Below are positions 7,530-15,134 of a DNA stretch of 64,000 bases, in pieces. Position 1 is the stretch's first letter. Each line of letters begins with the position of its first letter. A program made the translations under genes and the position numbers. The stretch is from Paraburkholderia kururiensis JCM 10599 = LMG 19447 (lineage in GTDB: Bacteria; Pseudomonadota; Gammaproteobacteria; Burkholderiales; Burkholderiaceae). The notes beneath the pieces were generated by a model. It saw nothing but the letters and a program-made list of their open reading frames with translations. It was not told the origin of the DNA and ran no database searches. The DNA is taken from contig NZ_RJZE01000012.1 of assembly GCF_003986935.1 (NCBI RefSeq), positions 1-64,000 on the forward strand. Direction: 5' to 3'.

Positions 7530-7859
7530 CTACGCATTCTCTTGCCCCTTCGCTGCCGACGCGCGCTTTTGCAAAAGCGCATGCCCGAACCGTTCCCACC
7601 GGGCCAGCCTCTCGGCATCGCTGTTTGCCAATGCTTCGGTAATCGCTCCGGCCAAAGCCGCAGGCGTCGGGTTCGTTCCGGTATGCCGACAGGCAATCAG
7701 CACCAATCCGCCGAGTTCGATTTTCTGCCGCGTGTCGGCCTTGCGCGCGGCATCTTTCGCCCGCTTCGCTTCCGCTTGCTCTTTCAGCATTGCCAGCGCC
7801 TGCGCCCGTGCAAGTTTTGAAGTCAGTTTCTCGATGCGATCATGCAGTTCACTGGACAT
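7530..7859 (-). CDS. TraD-like mobilization accessory protein
   Basis: A 109-residue, highly basic helical protein. The RKADTRQKIELGGL motif is typical of the small conjugal TraD family that sits beside MobA/MobL relaxases. The N-terminal half is a coiled coil. It is transcribed away from the relaxase across the oriT region, the usual layout for MOBQ-type accessory proteins that help load the relaxase. This is not the large VirD4-type coupling ATPase also called TraD. Confidence 0.8.
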   Translation of the reverse strand: MSSELHDRIEKLTSKLARAQALAMLKEQAEAKRAKDAARKADTRQKIELGGLVLIACRHTGTNPTPAALAGAITEALANSDAERLARWERFGHALLQKRASAAKGQENA

Positions 7860-7983
7860 ATAACGCTCCGCTGAAAATCCATTACCTAACTTGCGCTTTC
7901 TGGAAAAACTGTCAAGTTAATAAGGGGCGACGCGAGCGAAAGCGAGCCGCCGAACCGGGGCGAAGCCTCCGGTTTTCTCTGCA

Positions 7984-8017
7984 AGAGCGCACTTATGCAT
8001 TGCCCGGAGGGCAATGC
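7984..8017 (-). other. oriT: oriT of RSF1010/MOBQ type
   Basis: On the minus strand a 9-bp perfect inverted repeat, GCATTGCCC/GGGCAATGC (7997-8017, 3-base loop), is followed directly by ATAAGTGCGCTCT (RC of 7984-7996). RSF1010-type origins have the same layout: an inverted repeat followed by TAAGTGCG and a nick before a CCCT-like sequence. The site lies between the divergent TraD-like and MobA/MobL genes, where an oriT is expected. The nick would fall after ATAAGTGCG on the minus strand. Confidence 0.72.
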
Positions 8018-8065
8018 GCGCGGTCAGGGGCAAGCCCCCGACACCCGAACATCGAAAACCCAATC

Positions 8066-9466
8066 ATGGCGCTCTACCACGTGCACGTTAAAACGTTTGG
8101 TCGTGGCAAAGGCGATAGCGCCGTGGCAGCGTGCGCGTATCGGCTCGGCGTTTCATTGCGGGATGACCGCACCGGTCGGACGCATGACTACACGAAACGC
8201 CGGGGCGTATATGCCTGCTTTTCGTGCGCGCCGGACGATGCGCCCACGTGGGCGCACGATCCCGGCGCGTGCTGGCAAAACGCCGAAACGGCAGAGAAAC
8301 GCCGGGACGCTTGCGTAGCGCGCGAGTTCGAGTTTTCGCTACCGCGCGAACTGACGCCGGAGCAAAACGAAGCACTGGCGCGAGACGTGGCGCAGCGTCT
8401 GGTAGAGCGTTTCGGCTTTGCCGCGTGCGTCGGCCTGCACGATTTTCACACGCAACCGCACGCGCATATCCTCGCCACCACGCGCGTAATCAATGCCAAC
8501 GGCTTCGGGCTGAAAACCCGCGAACTCGACAACCGGGCCAGCGGAACCGTGGACGAGGTGCGCGCGATGATCGGCGCGCGCATCAACCACGCACTAGCGG
8601 CAGCCGGGCACAGCGTTCGCGTCGATCATCGCTCGCACGCAGACCAACACGCCGACGCAATCGCAAACGGCGACCTTGCCCGAGCCATCGAACTGGCCGG
8701 AAAGGTGCCGACTGTTCACGAAGGCAAAGGGCCACGGGCGCGGCGTCGCCTCGGCCGAAATCAGCAGGTGCGAACGCGCAACGCCGATCACGCGCAAAGG
8801 CTCGTAACAGCTCTGGAAGCCGATACGCCCCTTTCCCCTACCCCAATCCCACCATGCCAAGTTTCAACCGCTCTACGGCCCGCTGATCCATTCCCATCCG
8901 ACTGCAACGGAGATCCCTCCATGCAACCCATGAAAACAGTTCAAGACGTCGAATACGTCGAAGCCAGCGCGGGCGAGGTCTACGCGCCGAATAGCAAACT
9001 CATCCCCTGCACCAGTCGGTTTGTGTCTGTGGCGGCGTATGAGTGGGCGCTACGACATTGCGAGAAACCTACCTATGTAGATATGTCCGAGCCGGTGCGG
9101 GTAGTGCTGACGTTCCATGATCGCTCGACCCTGACCGATCACGGCAACCGAATGGGTGCGAGCGGCGGCACGCCGCGCGAACAGGCGGAGCGCATGTGCG
9201 CGCTTGCCGTCGCCAAAAACTGGACGGGCATCGAGTTCAACGGAAGCCCGGACTTCCTGCGCGTAGCCTTCGCGCAAGCGCTACGGCTCAATCTGCCCGT
9301 TCACGTGCAGAACGACGAGCAGCGCGCGCTATTGGCAGAAATGGAAGCCATGCGGAATACGCCGAAACCGCTCACACGCTCGGCCCTTGCTGCCAAACTC
9401 GATACCCGCGCAGGGCAATCGGTTCCATCTCCGCGCCTTCGCTCCCGGCGACTTCCAGCGCCGTAA
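8066..9466 (+). CDS. mobA: MobA/MobL relaxase with LPD7-like C-terminus
   Basis: A 466-residue relaxase starting at ATG 8066; an open frame continues upstream to 7790 but crosses the oriT and is not protein-like. The N-terminal domain begins YHVHVKTFGRGKGDSAVAACAYR, the MobA/MobL start with the Tyr and AAYR-like motif, and has the metal-binding histidines in HTQPHAHILATTR near residue 130. The last 120 residues resemble the LPD7 domain (VVLTFHDRSTLTDHG ... NWTGIEFNGSPDFLR) found behind many relaxases. It would nick oriT and pilot the strand into a recipient, using a conjugation machine supplied by another element. Confidence 0.92.
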   Translation: MALYHVHVKTFGRGKGDSAVAACAYRLGVSLRDDRTGRTHDYTKRRGVYACFSCAPDDAPTWAHDPGACWQNAETAEKRRDACVAREFEFSLPRELTPEQNEALARDVAQRLVERFGFAACVGLHDFHTQPHAHILATTRVINANGFGLKTRELDNRASGTVDEVRAMIGARINHALAAAGHSVRVDHRSHADQHADAIANGDLARAIELAGKVPTVHEGKGPRARRRLGRNQQVRTRNADHAQRLVTALEADTPLSPTPIPPCQVSTALRPADPFPSDCNGDPSMQPMKTVQDVEYVEASAGEVYAPNSKLIPCTSRFVSVAAYEWALRHCEKPTYVDMSEPVRVVLTFHDRSTLTDHGNRMGASGGTPREQAERMCALAVAKNWTGIEFNGSPDFLRVAFAQALRLNLPVHVQNDEQRALLAEMEAMRNTPKPLTRSALAAKLDTRAGQSVPSPRLRSRRLPAP

Positions 9467-9549
9467 CGGGGTTTTGTCGTTTCTGGGCGTCGGCCAATGC
9501 TAGGCCCTAGGCCGCGCAATCGCGGGCGTGGTAAACTTTCAGACATTAG

Positions 9550-9562
9550 TTTGGTGGCGAAT
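9550..9562 (-). repeat. Inverted att-like core
   Basis: TTTGGTGGCGAAT is the reverse complement of the first 13 bases of the att core ATTCGCCACCAAA, which occurs in direct orientation at 9653-9665. The inverted pair frames about 90 bp and may be paired integrase-binding sites. Confidence 0.5.
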
Positions 9563-9646
9563 ACCTCACGGAACTTCACCAACGAACTCGATTTTTGCTC
9601 TTTGTATCTGGTTGATTTTTCAGGGAAAACGTCCGAGTTTTGCGTT

Positions 9647-9666
9647 TCCCTGATTCGCCACCAAAT
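9647..9666 (+). repeat. Attachment-site-like direct repeat, copy 2
   Basis: Identical over 20 bases to 2342-2361. A short dyad CAGGGAAA/TTTCCCTG (9621-9652) overlaps its left end. It marks the likely junction of elements B and C and is followed by a terminator and the second integrase. Confidence 0.65.
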
Positions 9667-9674
9667 CAGCGCAG

Positions 9675-9705
9675 AGGCCCGTGTTCTCAGGAACACGGGC
9701 CTTTT
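9675..9705 (+). terminator. Rho-independent terminator before integrase 2
   Basis: The 12-bp stem AGGCCCGTGTTC/GAACACGGGCCT with a 4-base loop is followed by TTT. It is placed like the hairpin before integrase 1, between the att-like repeat and the integrase start. Confidence 0.82.
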
Positions 9706-9747
9706 GCCTTGTGCGCGCGGTGAGCCACCTGGTGAGCCATCCGCCCG

Positions 9748-11106
9748 ATGCACAAGCTGCCCCACCTGTTCAAATCGCGCCACGGCGTGTTTTACCTCCG
9801 ACTCGCCCGCGGCGGCCAGGAGGTCAAGCGGTCGCTGCGCACCAAAGACTTCCGGCAGGCTAGACTGTTGGCGCTCGCGTTCAATCTCGAACTCGCCATG
9901 AAGACGCCGGACGACAAGCCGAAGGCCGCAGACTTCAACCTCGACGCCGAATCGCTCAAACGGCTCGACGTGATCTTTCCGGACGGCACCCAAGTTCGCG
10001 ACATCAACACCGACGACGACGTGCGCCGCGCCAAAGATCTGTTCGGCGACCGCTTCGCGGCCGCCGTCCCGGCCCCGCCCTCGTTCGACTTGCCCGCCTT
10101 CTCGCCGTCCGTCGCGGCGGCGATCGCCGCCCAGAAAGCCGCGCAGGAAACGAAGCGCAAGGCCAAGCCGTTCGCCGACGTCGCGAAGCTCTACAAGAAG
10201 GAAAAGGCTCTCGACAACACGGCGCGCACGATCGCGGCCAAAGAGCGGGCGTTCGCGGACTTCGAGAAGCGAATCGGCTCGCGGCCGATCGACGCCTACT
10301 TGATCGACGACGCCGTTGCCTACAAGAACGCTTTGATCGACGAAGGCGGCAGCGCGAGCCGGATCAACGCAAAGCTGTCGTTTCTGCGCGACCTGTTCGC
10401 CTACGCCCTGGCGAACGGCCTGCGGGCTGAGGCGAACCCGTTCGAAAGCGTCAAAGTCTCCTCCAAGTCGAAGCTCGAACAGCAAAAGCGCTCCTACAAA
10501 CCGTTCAGCGCGGACGACATCGCGACGATCTTCGACCCGACGGCCTATCCCGCGCGCATGGACAAGCCGGCTTACCGCTGGCTTCCCTTCCTCGCGCTCT
10601 ACTCCGGCGCGCGGCTAGAAGAGCTCGCGAGCCTTCGGCTTGACCAGCTGCAACGCGAAGGCGACGTTTGGTTCTTCGACATCCAGAAGGCGAAGAACGC
10701 GAACTCGCAGCGGCGCATCCCCCTGCATCGCGTCGTAGTCGAGTCGGGTTTCCTCGCCTACGCGGAGGGTCTTCGCGAGCGTGGCGCGACGCAGCTCTTC
10801 CCGGAATTGAAGCCGGGCGCGAACGGCTACGGGAAGAACGTCACGCGGCGCTTCGCGGACTATCTCGACGAGCGCAAGATAACGGACGACCGCAAGGTGT
10901 TTCACTCGTTCCGGCACACGTTCATCGGGCGCATGACGGAATTGAACGTTCACCCCGCGATGCTCATGGCGCTCGTCGGGCATTACGACCAAGCGAAAGT
11001 CGATTTCAGCTCGCCGCACTTCGCGAACTACCAGCACGCGAAGCCTTTGGCGGAACTCAAATCGACACTTGATCGCTTCGACGTTAAGCTAGCGCTTCCA
11101 TTTTGA
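9748..11106 (+). CDS. DUF6538-type tyrosine recombinase/integrase
   Basis: A 452-residue integrase, a distant homologue of the one at 2459. It starts with the DUF6538-like segment HLFKSRHGVFYLRL, then a core-binding domain (about 130-235) and the catalytic domain. Visible catalytic residues are Arg near 288 (YSGARLEEL), His-x-x-Arg near 387-390 (FHSFRHTF), His near 412 (LVGHY) and a Tyr near 428 (FANYQ) as likely nucleophile. It should mobilise element C, which carries the Kiwa and type VI genes downstream. ATG 9748 is chosen because it keeps the whole N-terminal motif. Confidence 0.92.
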   Translation: MHKLPHLFKSRHGVFYLRLARGGQEVKRSLRTKDFRQARLLALAFNLELAMKTPDDKPKAADFNLDAESLKRLDVIFPDGTQVRDINTDDDVRRAKDLFGDRFAAAVPAPPSFDLPAFSPSVAAAIAAQKAAQETKRKAKPFADVAKLYKKEKALDNTARTIAAKERAFADFEKRIGSRPIDAYLIDDAVAYKNALIDEGGSASRINAKLSFLRDLFAYALANGLRAEANPFESVKVSSKSKLEQQKRSYKPFSADDIATIFDPTAYPARMDKPAYRWLPFLALYSGARLEELASLRLDQLQREGDVWFFDIQKAKNANSQRRIPLHRVVVESGFLAYAEGLRERGATQLFPELKPGANGYGKNVTRRFADYLDERKITDDRKVFHSFRHTFIGRMTELNVHPAMLMALVGHYDQAKVDFSSPHFANYQHAKPLAELKSTLDRFDVKLALPF

Positions 11107-11163
11107 CGCTTCCGCCAGACTTGCCAGAACTGGCTCCACGCCGCTGAGAAACGACCAAGGAAA

Positions 11164-11706
11164 ATGCTTAGCCGTCTTGTCCGCGTGCTGCTTGCCCTGA
11201 CGGCGATCGCACCTTTGTCGATCTCGCTTGCTTTTCAGTTTGCGCGATCAAAAAATTATCTCTGGGCCGGGGGCGCGTTCGCCCTATGCCTGTGTCTTGG
11301 ATTGTTGGCTCGATTGATCATCAGCCTCGCGTCTTCTCGCCTGGAGCCTCTGTCGGCCAAAATTCTAAAAGCGAAAAGCGCAGACAAGGAGGTCATCGGA
11401 TTTTTTGTCGCCTACGCCCTCCCGATGATTTTTCGCGGCCAACCGGCTTCACCAGATTTGACCGCATGGCTTTTCGCGGCCGGCATGCTCTTGTTTGTGC
11501 TGTGGGGCACGCAGAGCACGCAGGTGAACCCGGTTTTAGGCGTGCTGGGTTTTCACTTTTATGAGGTGGAAACCGATGGAGGCATCACGTATCTTATGAT
11601 CACGAGACGCCGTATCAATAACGTTTTGACCATTAAGAAAATCGTCCAGCTCAGCGAGTTTGGCATCTTGGAAGCGGGCGATTCAGCACAAGGAAAAGAA
11701 AAATGA
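11164..11706 (+). CDS. kwaA: Kiwa antiphage system membrane protein KwaA
   Basis: A 180-residue protein with four predicted membrane helices (about 5-25, 33-55, 75-93 and 99-118) and a soluble C-terminal tail of about 60 residues. Size, topology and the partner gene match KwaA of the two-gene Kiwa defence system, in which KwaA senses phage infection at the membrane. Its stop overlaps the start of kwaB (ATGA), so the two are coupled. Identification rests on topology plus the clear DUF4868 partner rather than on a diagnostic motif in KwaA. It begins 57 bp after the integrase. Confidence 0.86.
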   Translation: MLSRLVRVLLALTAIAPLSISLAFQFARSKNYLWAGGAFALCLCLGLLARLIISLASSRLEPLSAKILKAKSADKEVIGFFVAYALPMIFRGQPASPDLTAWLFAAGMLLFVLWGTQSTQVNPVLGVLGFHFYEVETDGGITYLMITRRRINNVLTIKKIVQLSEFGILEAGDSAQGKEK

Positions 11707-12569
11707 ACCTGTTCGCGCTGTCCCGAGGGGAAGAGCAGCCTCCGATCCTGCGCATACCGCTCACCGCTGAGCTAAGAAGAGAAGTCGCCAGGGCATTTGT
11801 TGATCAGTTGGCGGCGTTCGAGAGCGGCGTCGAGCACGTCTTGCCATTTGACGGTCGATACATGCCGGAAGACGACGAAGCGATCGTCATCAATCAGTTC
11901 CAAGACGTCGACGGCATCATCGACGCGATCGAGCGGCCGATGCGAGTCGAGTTGTTCGATTCGCGCCAGCATTCGCTTGAAAACGTCAAGGCGCTGTTTT
12001 TGGGCCATCGCCGCAATGGGCACCAGGCGGCGTTGATCCAGAGCTTCGAGCGACGTCGCCTGATCTCTAAGAAGACGCTTTCGATGCTGTTCTCCGGCGA
12101 CACTTTCCAGCGCATTCAAGAAGACGGCTTGACGCTCGACAGCCATCTGCTGGCCGTGCTCGAAAACGGCGCGATAACGTTCAAGAGCTTCCATTTTCTG
12201 CGGCGCGTGTTCGACCTGAGCGAACACTACCGCGAGGCCACCAACGAAGAAGTGGAAGCGTTCGTCGCGCACGACAATATTATGGTGGAGGACGCTGAGG
12301 CCTTCGTCGCGGCGGCCGGCCCACTCGTCCGAAAGAAAATATCTTTCATTTCGCAATCAGGCATTCTTGACTCCCACACTGGCCGCCAAATCGCCAACGC
12401 CGCGCGACAATTCAATCTGCAAGTCCGAATCGACGGAGACGAACGAATCGTTTTGCCGAACGACAAAGCGGAACTCCGAAAGCTGCTGAAATTTCTCGAC
12501 GAAGATTATTACGAATCGGCGCTGTCCAAAAGCCACTTCGTGTCAAACTCGAAGCGCCCTGCCGACTGA
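11703..12569 (+). CDS. kwaB: Kiwa antiphage system protein KwaB (DUF4868)
   Basis: A 288-residue soluble protein of the DUF4868/KwaB family. Family-like segments are the dEaiVINQFQDVD strand region near 55-70, IQSFERRRLISKKTLS near 110-125, FKSFHFLRRVFDLS near 160-175 with YREATNEEVEAF after it, and the conserved C-terminus LLKFLDEDYYESALSKSH. KwaB is the DNA-binding, effector-side partner of KwaA in Kiwa. Length and the 4-base overlap with kwaA fit. A strong terminator follows, so kwaAB form a closed two-gene operon. Confidence 0.9.
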   Translation: MNLFALSRGEEQPPILRIPLTAELRREVARAFVDQLAAFESGVEHVLPFDGRYMPEDDEAIVINQFQDVDGIIDAIERPMRVELFDSRQHSLENVKALFLGHRRNGHQAALIQSFERRRLISKKTLSMLFSGDTFQRIQEDGLTLDSHLLAVLENGAITFKSFHFLRRVFDLSEHYREATNEEVEAFVAHDNIMVEDAEAFVAAAGPLVRKKISFISQSGILDSHTGRQIANAARQFNLQVRIDGDERIVLPNDKAELRKLLKFLDEDYYESALSKSHFVSNSKRPAD

Positions 12570-12591
12570 CATCGCTTTTCCGCGCGTTTTT

Positions 12592-12623
12592 AAGGGAGAG
12601 ATCGATCCGGGCTCTCCCTTTTG
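12592..12623 (+). terminator. Terminator of the kwaAB operon
   Basis: A perfect stem AAGGGAGAG/CTCTCCCTT with an 11-base loop is followed by TTT, 22 bases after the kwaB stop. It separates Kiwa from the PAAR gene. Confidence 0.85.
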
Positions 12624-12753
12624 TTTCGATTCGAAGTTCTCATCCACCCCACACATCAACGCACTGGAGAAAACGGCCACATTTCGCGGAAAGCTTCCGT
12701 TTTATCAGACGATTAGGCAAAATGGGCGTCGTTTATAACCTGCGTAAAAACCC

Positions 12754-13293
12754 ATGAGCGCGTTTATTCGGGAAGGCGACACGACCGACCACGGCGGCAA
12801 GGTTCTCAGCTGCTCGCCCGAACATAAAGTCGACGGCATTCCAATCGCGCGGCTCGGCGACATGGTCTCGTGCCCGAAATGCGGCGGCGTCTACCCGATC
12901 GTCCAGATTCTGCCTCGTGGCATGAGCATGGGCGGCAAACACCCCGCGTTTGAGGGCGACAAGACGGCTTGCGGCGCCACGTTGATCGCGTCGCAATCCA
13001 GCGCCACGGCGCAGCCCACCAGCGGGCCGGGCGGGCACGCTGGCCCGATCGCCAACCATCAGACGGCAGGCGACACCTCTGGCCCTTACCGCGGCCGGTT
13101 CCAGGTCCTGGACGAAACGACCGGCAAGCCAATCGCGAACCATCCATACACGCTGCACACGGCCGACGGGCAAAAGCTCTCCGGCCAGACCGACGCGAGC
13201 GGCTACACGCAGTGGCACGAAGCCGACTCGCCCGCGTCGCTGCGGTTCTCGTCGGAGTCGACGCAGTCGACGGGCTTTGAGGACGACGCGTGA
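12754..13293 (+). CDS. PAAR-domain type VI spike-tip protein
   Basis: A 179-residue protein. Residues 1-90 form a PAAR repeat domain (FIREGDTTDHGGKVL, IARLGDMVSCPKCG, GDKTACGATLI), the cone that caps the VgrG spike of type VI secretion systems. Residues about 112-170 form a small beta-rich domain with YTLHTADGQKLSGQTDASGYT, a common extension in PAAR proteins that links to cargo. No toxin domain is fused. Its stop overlaps the GTG start of the nuclease gene by four bases (GTGA), so it most likely delivers that effector. Confidence 0.91.
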   Translation: MSAFIREGDTTDHGGKVLSCSPEHKVDGIPIARLGDMVSCPKCGGVYPIVQILPRGMSMGGKHPAFEGDKTACGATLIASQSSATAQPTSGPGGHAGPIANHQTAGDTSGPYRGRFQVLDETTGKPIANHPYTLHTADGQKLSGQTDASGYTQWHEADSPASLRFSSESTQSTGFEDDA

Positions 13294-14024
13294 GCGGCCC
13301 CGGCTACGGGACGGGCTCGGGGTCTGGCGGCTTGACCGGCGGCGGCCAAACGACGCCGGTCAAACTGCGGCCGGCGTTCCCCGACCCGGCCGACAAGAAG
13401 GTCATCTGCAAAGCCATCTGCGTCTGCAACCGCGAGCCTGACACCGGGGCCGCCGGGCAAAGCCTCAGGCAGCAATGCGTGTCGAGGAACCTGCGCGACG
13501 TCGACCGCTCGATCGGCTGGCAGAGCCCCTACAAATCGGAAGTGAACTACGACATGTCGCGATGGCCGCCCGCGCCGATCATGCGCTCCGCGTCGCCGAC
13601 CGAGGCGCACCCTTACTTGCCAGGCTGGATCGCCAAATATTGGCCGGGCGGCCAGGACGCCTACCCCTCCGGCAGCAACGCCGTGCGGCGCCCGGACGTC
13701 GTCATCGTCAAGGACGGCTCGCTCCCGCCGACCCAGGACAACATCAAGGGCGTGGTCGAGATCAAGTTCCCGCCGCAAACCAAAGACCCTGAGCAGGAGG
13801 ACGACTACGCGCGGATCGCCGGCTCCCCCAACAAAGTCGCGACCATGGGGCCGGGCGACTGCGACTGCTCGGACGACGACGGAGGCGAGAGTCCCGTCCG
13901 CGCCCTCTCCGAGGCGCTGTCGGGGCTCGGGCGCTCGCTGCGCCAGATGATGGGCCAAGGCCCCGCGTCGCCGCCGGGCTTCGGCGGATTGCCGATGCCG
14001 CCCGCGCCCATTCCCGTTCCATAA
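13290..14024 (+). CDS. VRR-NUC nuclease, probable type VI effector
   Basis: A 244-residue protein from GTG 13290. A Gly-rich start is followed by a Cys-rich segment (CKAICVCN), a linker, and a VRR-NUC-type PD-(D/E)xK core: RRPDVVIV (Asp136), then GVVEIKFPP (Glu157, Lys159). VRR-NUC effectors of type VI systems cut DNA in rival cells. The last 80 residues are Gly/Pro-rich and probably flexible. Translation is coupled to the PAAR gene, and a DUF3396 immunity gene follows 27 bp later, so this is a standard loader-toxin-immunity unit. No other type VI genes are present in the window. Confidence 0.82.
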   Translation: MSGPGYGTGSGSGGLTGGGQTTPVKLRPAFPDPADKKVICKAICVCNREPDTGAAGQSLRQQCVSRNLRDVDRSIGWQSPYKSEVNYDMSRWPPAPIMRSASPTEAHPYLPGWIAKYWPGGQDAYPSGSNAVRRPDVVIVKDGSLPPTQDNIKGVVEIKFPPQTKDPEQEDDYARIAGSPNKVATMGPGDCDCSDDDGGESPVRALSEALSGLGRSLRQMMGQGPASPPGFGGLPMPPAPIPVP

Positions 14025-14051
14025 TTCAGGTTCGCCGGCATCGACACGACA

Positions 14052-15134
14052 ATGGACAAGAATTTTCTCGACTGGGCCAAGGCCAACCAAGGAAAGGCCT
14101 TGGTGCAAAACGCGCTGTTGGAGCCGCGCTACGCGCACGACGGCATTGGCGCGGCGGTTGTCGTCCGCGCCTCGCTTTATTTCCAGCGCGCGTTCGACGC
14201 CGTCGTCCGCGAGGCGATCGTCGATTGCTTCGAAGACTATTGCGCGTCGCCAGGCTGCAAGCTGACGTTTCTGTGGAACAACGGGAAGGCCGCGCAAGCG
14301 TTCGCCAAGGCCAAGCCCATGCGAGCGATCGCCGCGAGCCTCGGTCCGGAGGATCGCTTCGACTTCTGCTACGTCGGCGGAGAGCGCGCGTCGGACGCGA
14401 GCCTGTTCAAGTTCGAGGTCACGGGCCTGCGCCAATGGCAGGAGAAGATGGGCACGCGGGGGCTCAACTCGATGGCGTTCTCGTGGCCTGTCGTCGCCGT
14501 CCAGGAGAACCCGGACGCCTTCGCGAAGCTGTTCTTCGACGCGGCGCGTCGATTGAGCGCCGTTCACGGCCAAGCCGGATGCGCTGTCAACCTCTCGCCA
14601 ACCGAGGCCGAGCCGAACGAGCCGACGGAATACTGGATTTCTCAAATCATGCCGGGCATGGACGTCGGCCGGCCCGAGTTCAACTCCGTTCGAGACCTGA
14701 AAGGAAAGATCAAGACCGTCAACTGGCTCACCGCGCTTGGCAAGCCGATGCTCGCCGAGGTCGGCGGCGTCGCGGCGCTGCGGGCCGAGCTCCCGCCGAG
14801 CTGGTATTCGCTCGGCGATTATGGCGCGGGAATTGTCATTCGCGCGGGCGTTCTGCCCGAGTCCGGCATTTCCGACAGCGAGGAGAAACCGCCCGTCCCG
14901 CCGCCCGCCTACGTGGTCCTCGACCACGCCCTTCGCGCGGTTCGCGCGGAGGACATGGACATCCTCCAACGCGGCACCGTCAACGCGGGCGCCCCCGTCT
15001 ACAACACCCGCCAGTCGACGGCCGCTTGGCTGCGACGCTTCGAAACCGATGAAAACGGGCTCCTGGCCGCGAAAGCCGCCCTGCTTGACACGCCTCCCCT
15101 CTCGCCGGCCAACGCGCTGTCGAACCCGCCCTGA
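14052..15134 (+). CDS. DUF3396 type VI immunity-family protein
   Basis: A 360-residue soluble protein of the DUF3396 family, annotated elsewhere as type VI immunity proteins. Typical segments are GAAVVVRASLYFQRAF near the N-terminus, NSMAFSWPVVAVQENPDAF near 140-160, and PTEYWISQIMPGMDVGRPE near 195-215. It should neutralise the adjacent VRR-NUC toxin in the producer. It is the last gene of the element C cassette; about 490 bp of gene-poor DNA follow. Confidence 0.87.
   Translation: MDKNFLDWAKANQGKALVQNALLEPRYAHDGIGAAVVVRASLYFQRAFDAVVREAIVDCFEDYCASPGCKLTFLWNNGKAAQAFAKAKPMRAIAASLGPEDRFDFCYVGGERASDASLFKFEVTGLRQWQEKMGTRGLNSMAFSWPVVAVQENPDAFAKLFFDAARRLSAVHGQAGCAVNLSPTEAEPNEPTEYWISQIMPGMDVGRPEFNSVRDLKGKIKTVNWLTALGKPMLAEVGGVAALRAELPPSWYSLGDYGAGIVIRAGVLPESGISDSEEKPPVPPPAYVVLDHALRAVRAEDMDILQRGTVNAGAPVYNTRQSTAAWLRRFETDENGLLAAKAALLDTPPLSPANALSNPP

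Noticed and set aside
7790..8065. Upstream extension of the MobA/MobL frame
   Set aside because: It would run through the oriT and the 5' end of the divergent gene, and it is not protein-like. The relaxase motif begins right after ATG 8066.
13203..14969. Minus-strand open frame of 588 codons
   Set aside because: Antisense to the PAAR, nuclease and immunity genes, which have clear domains and coupled starts.
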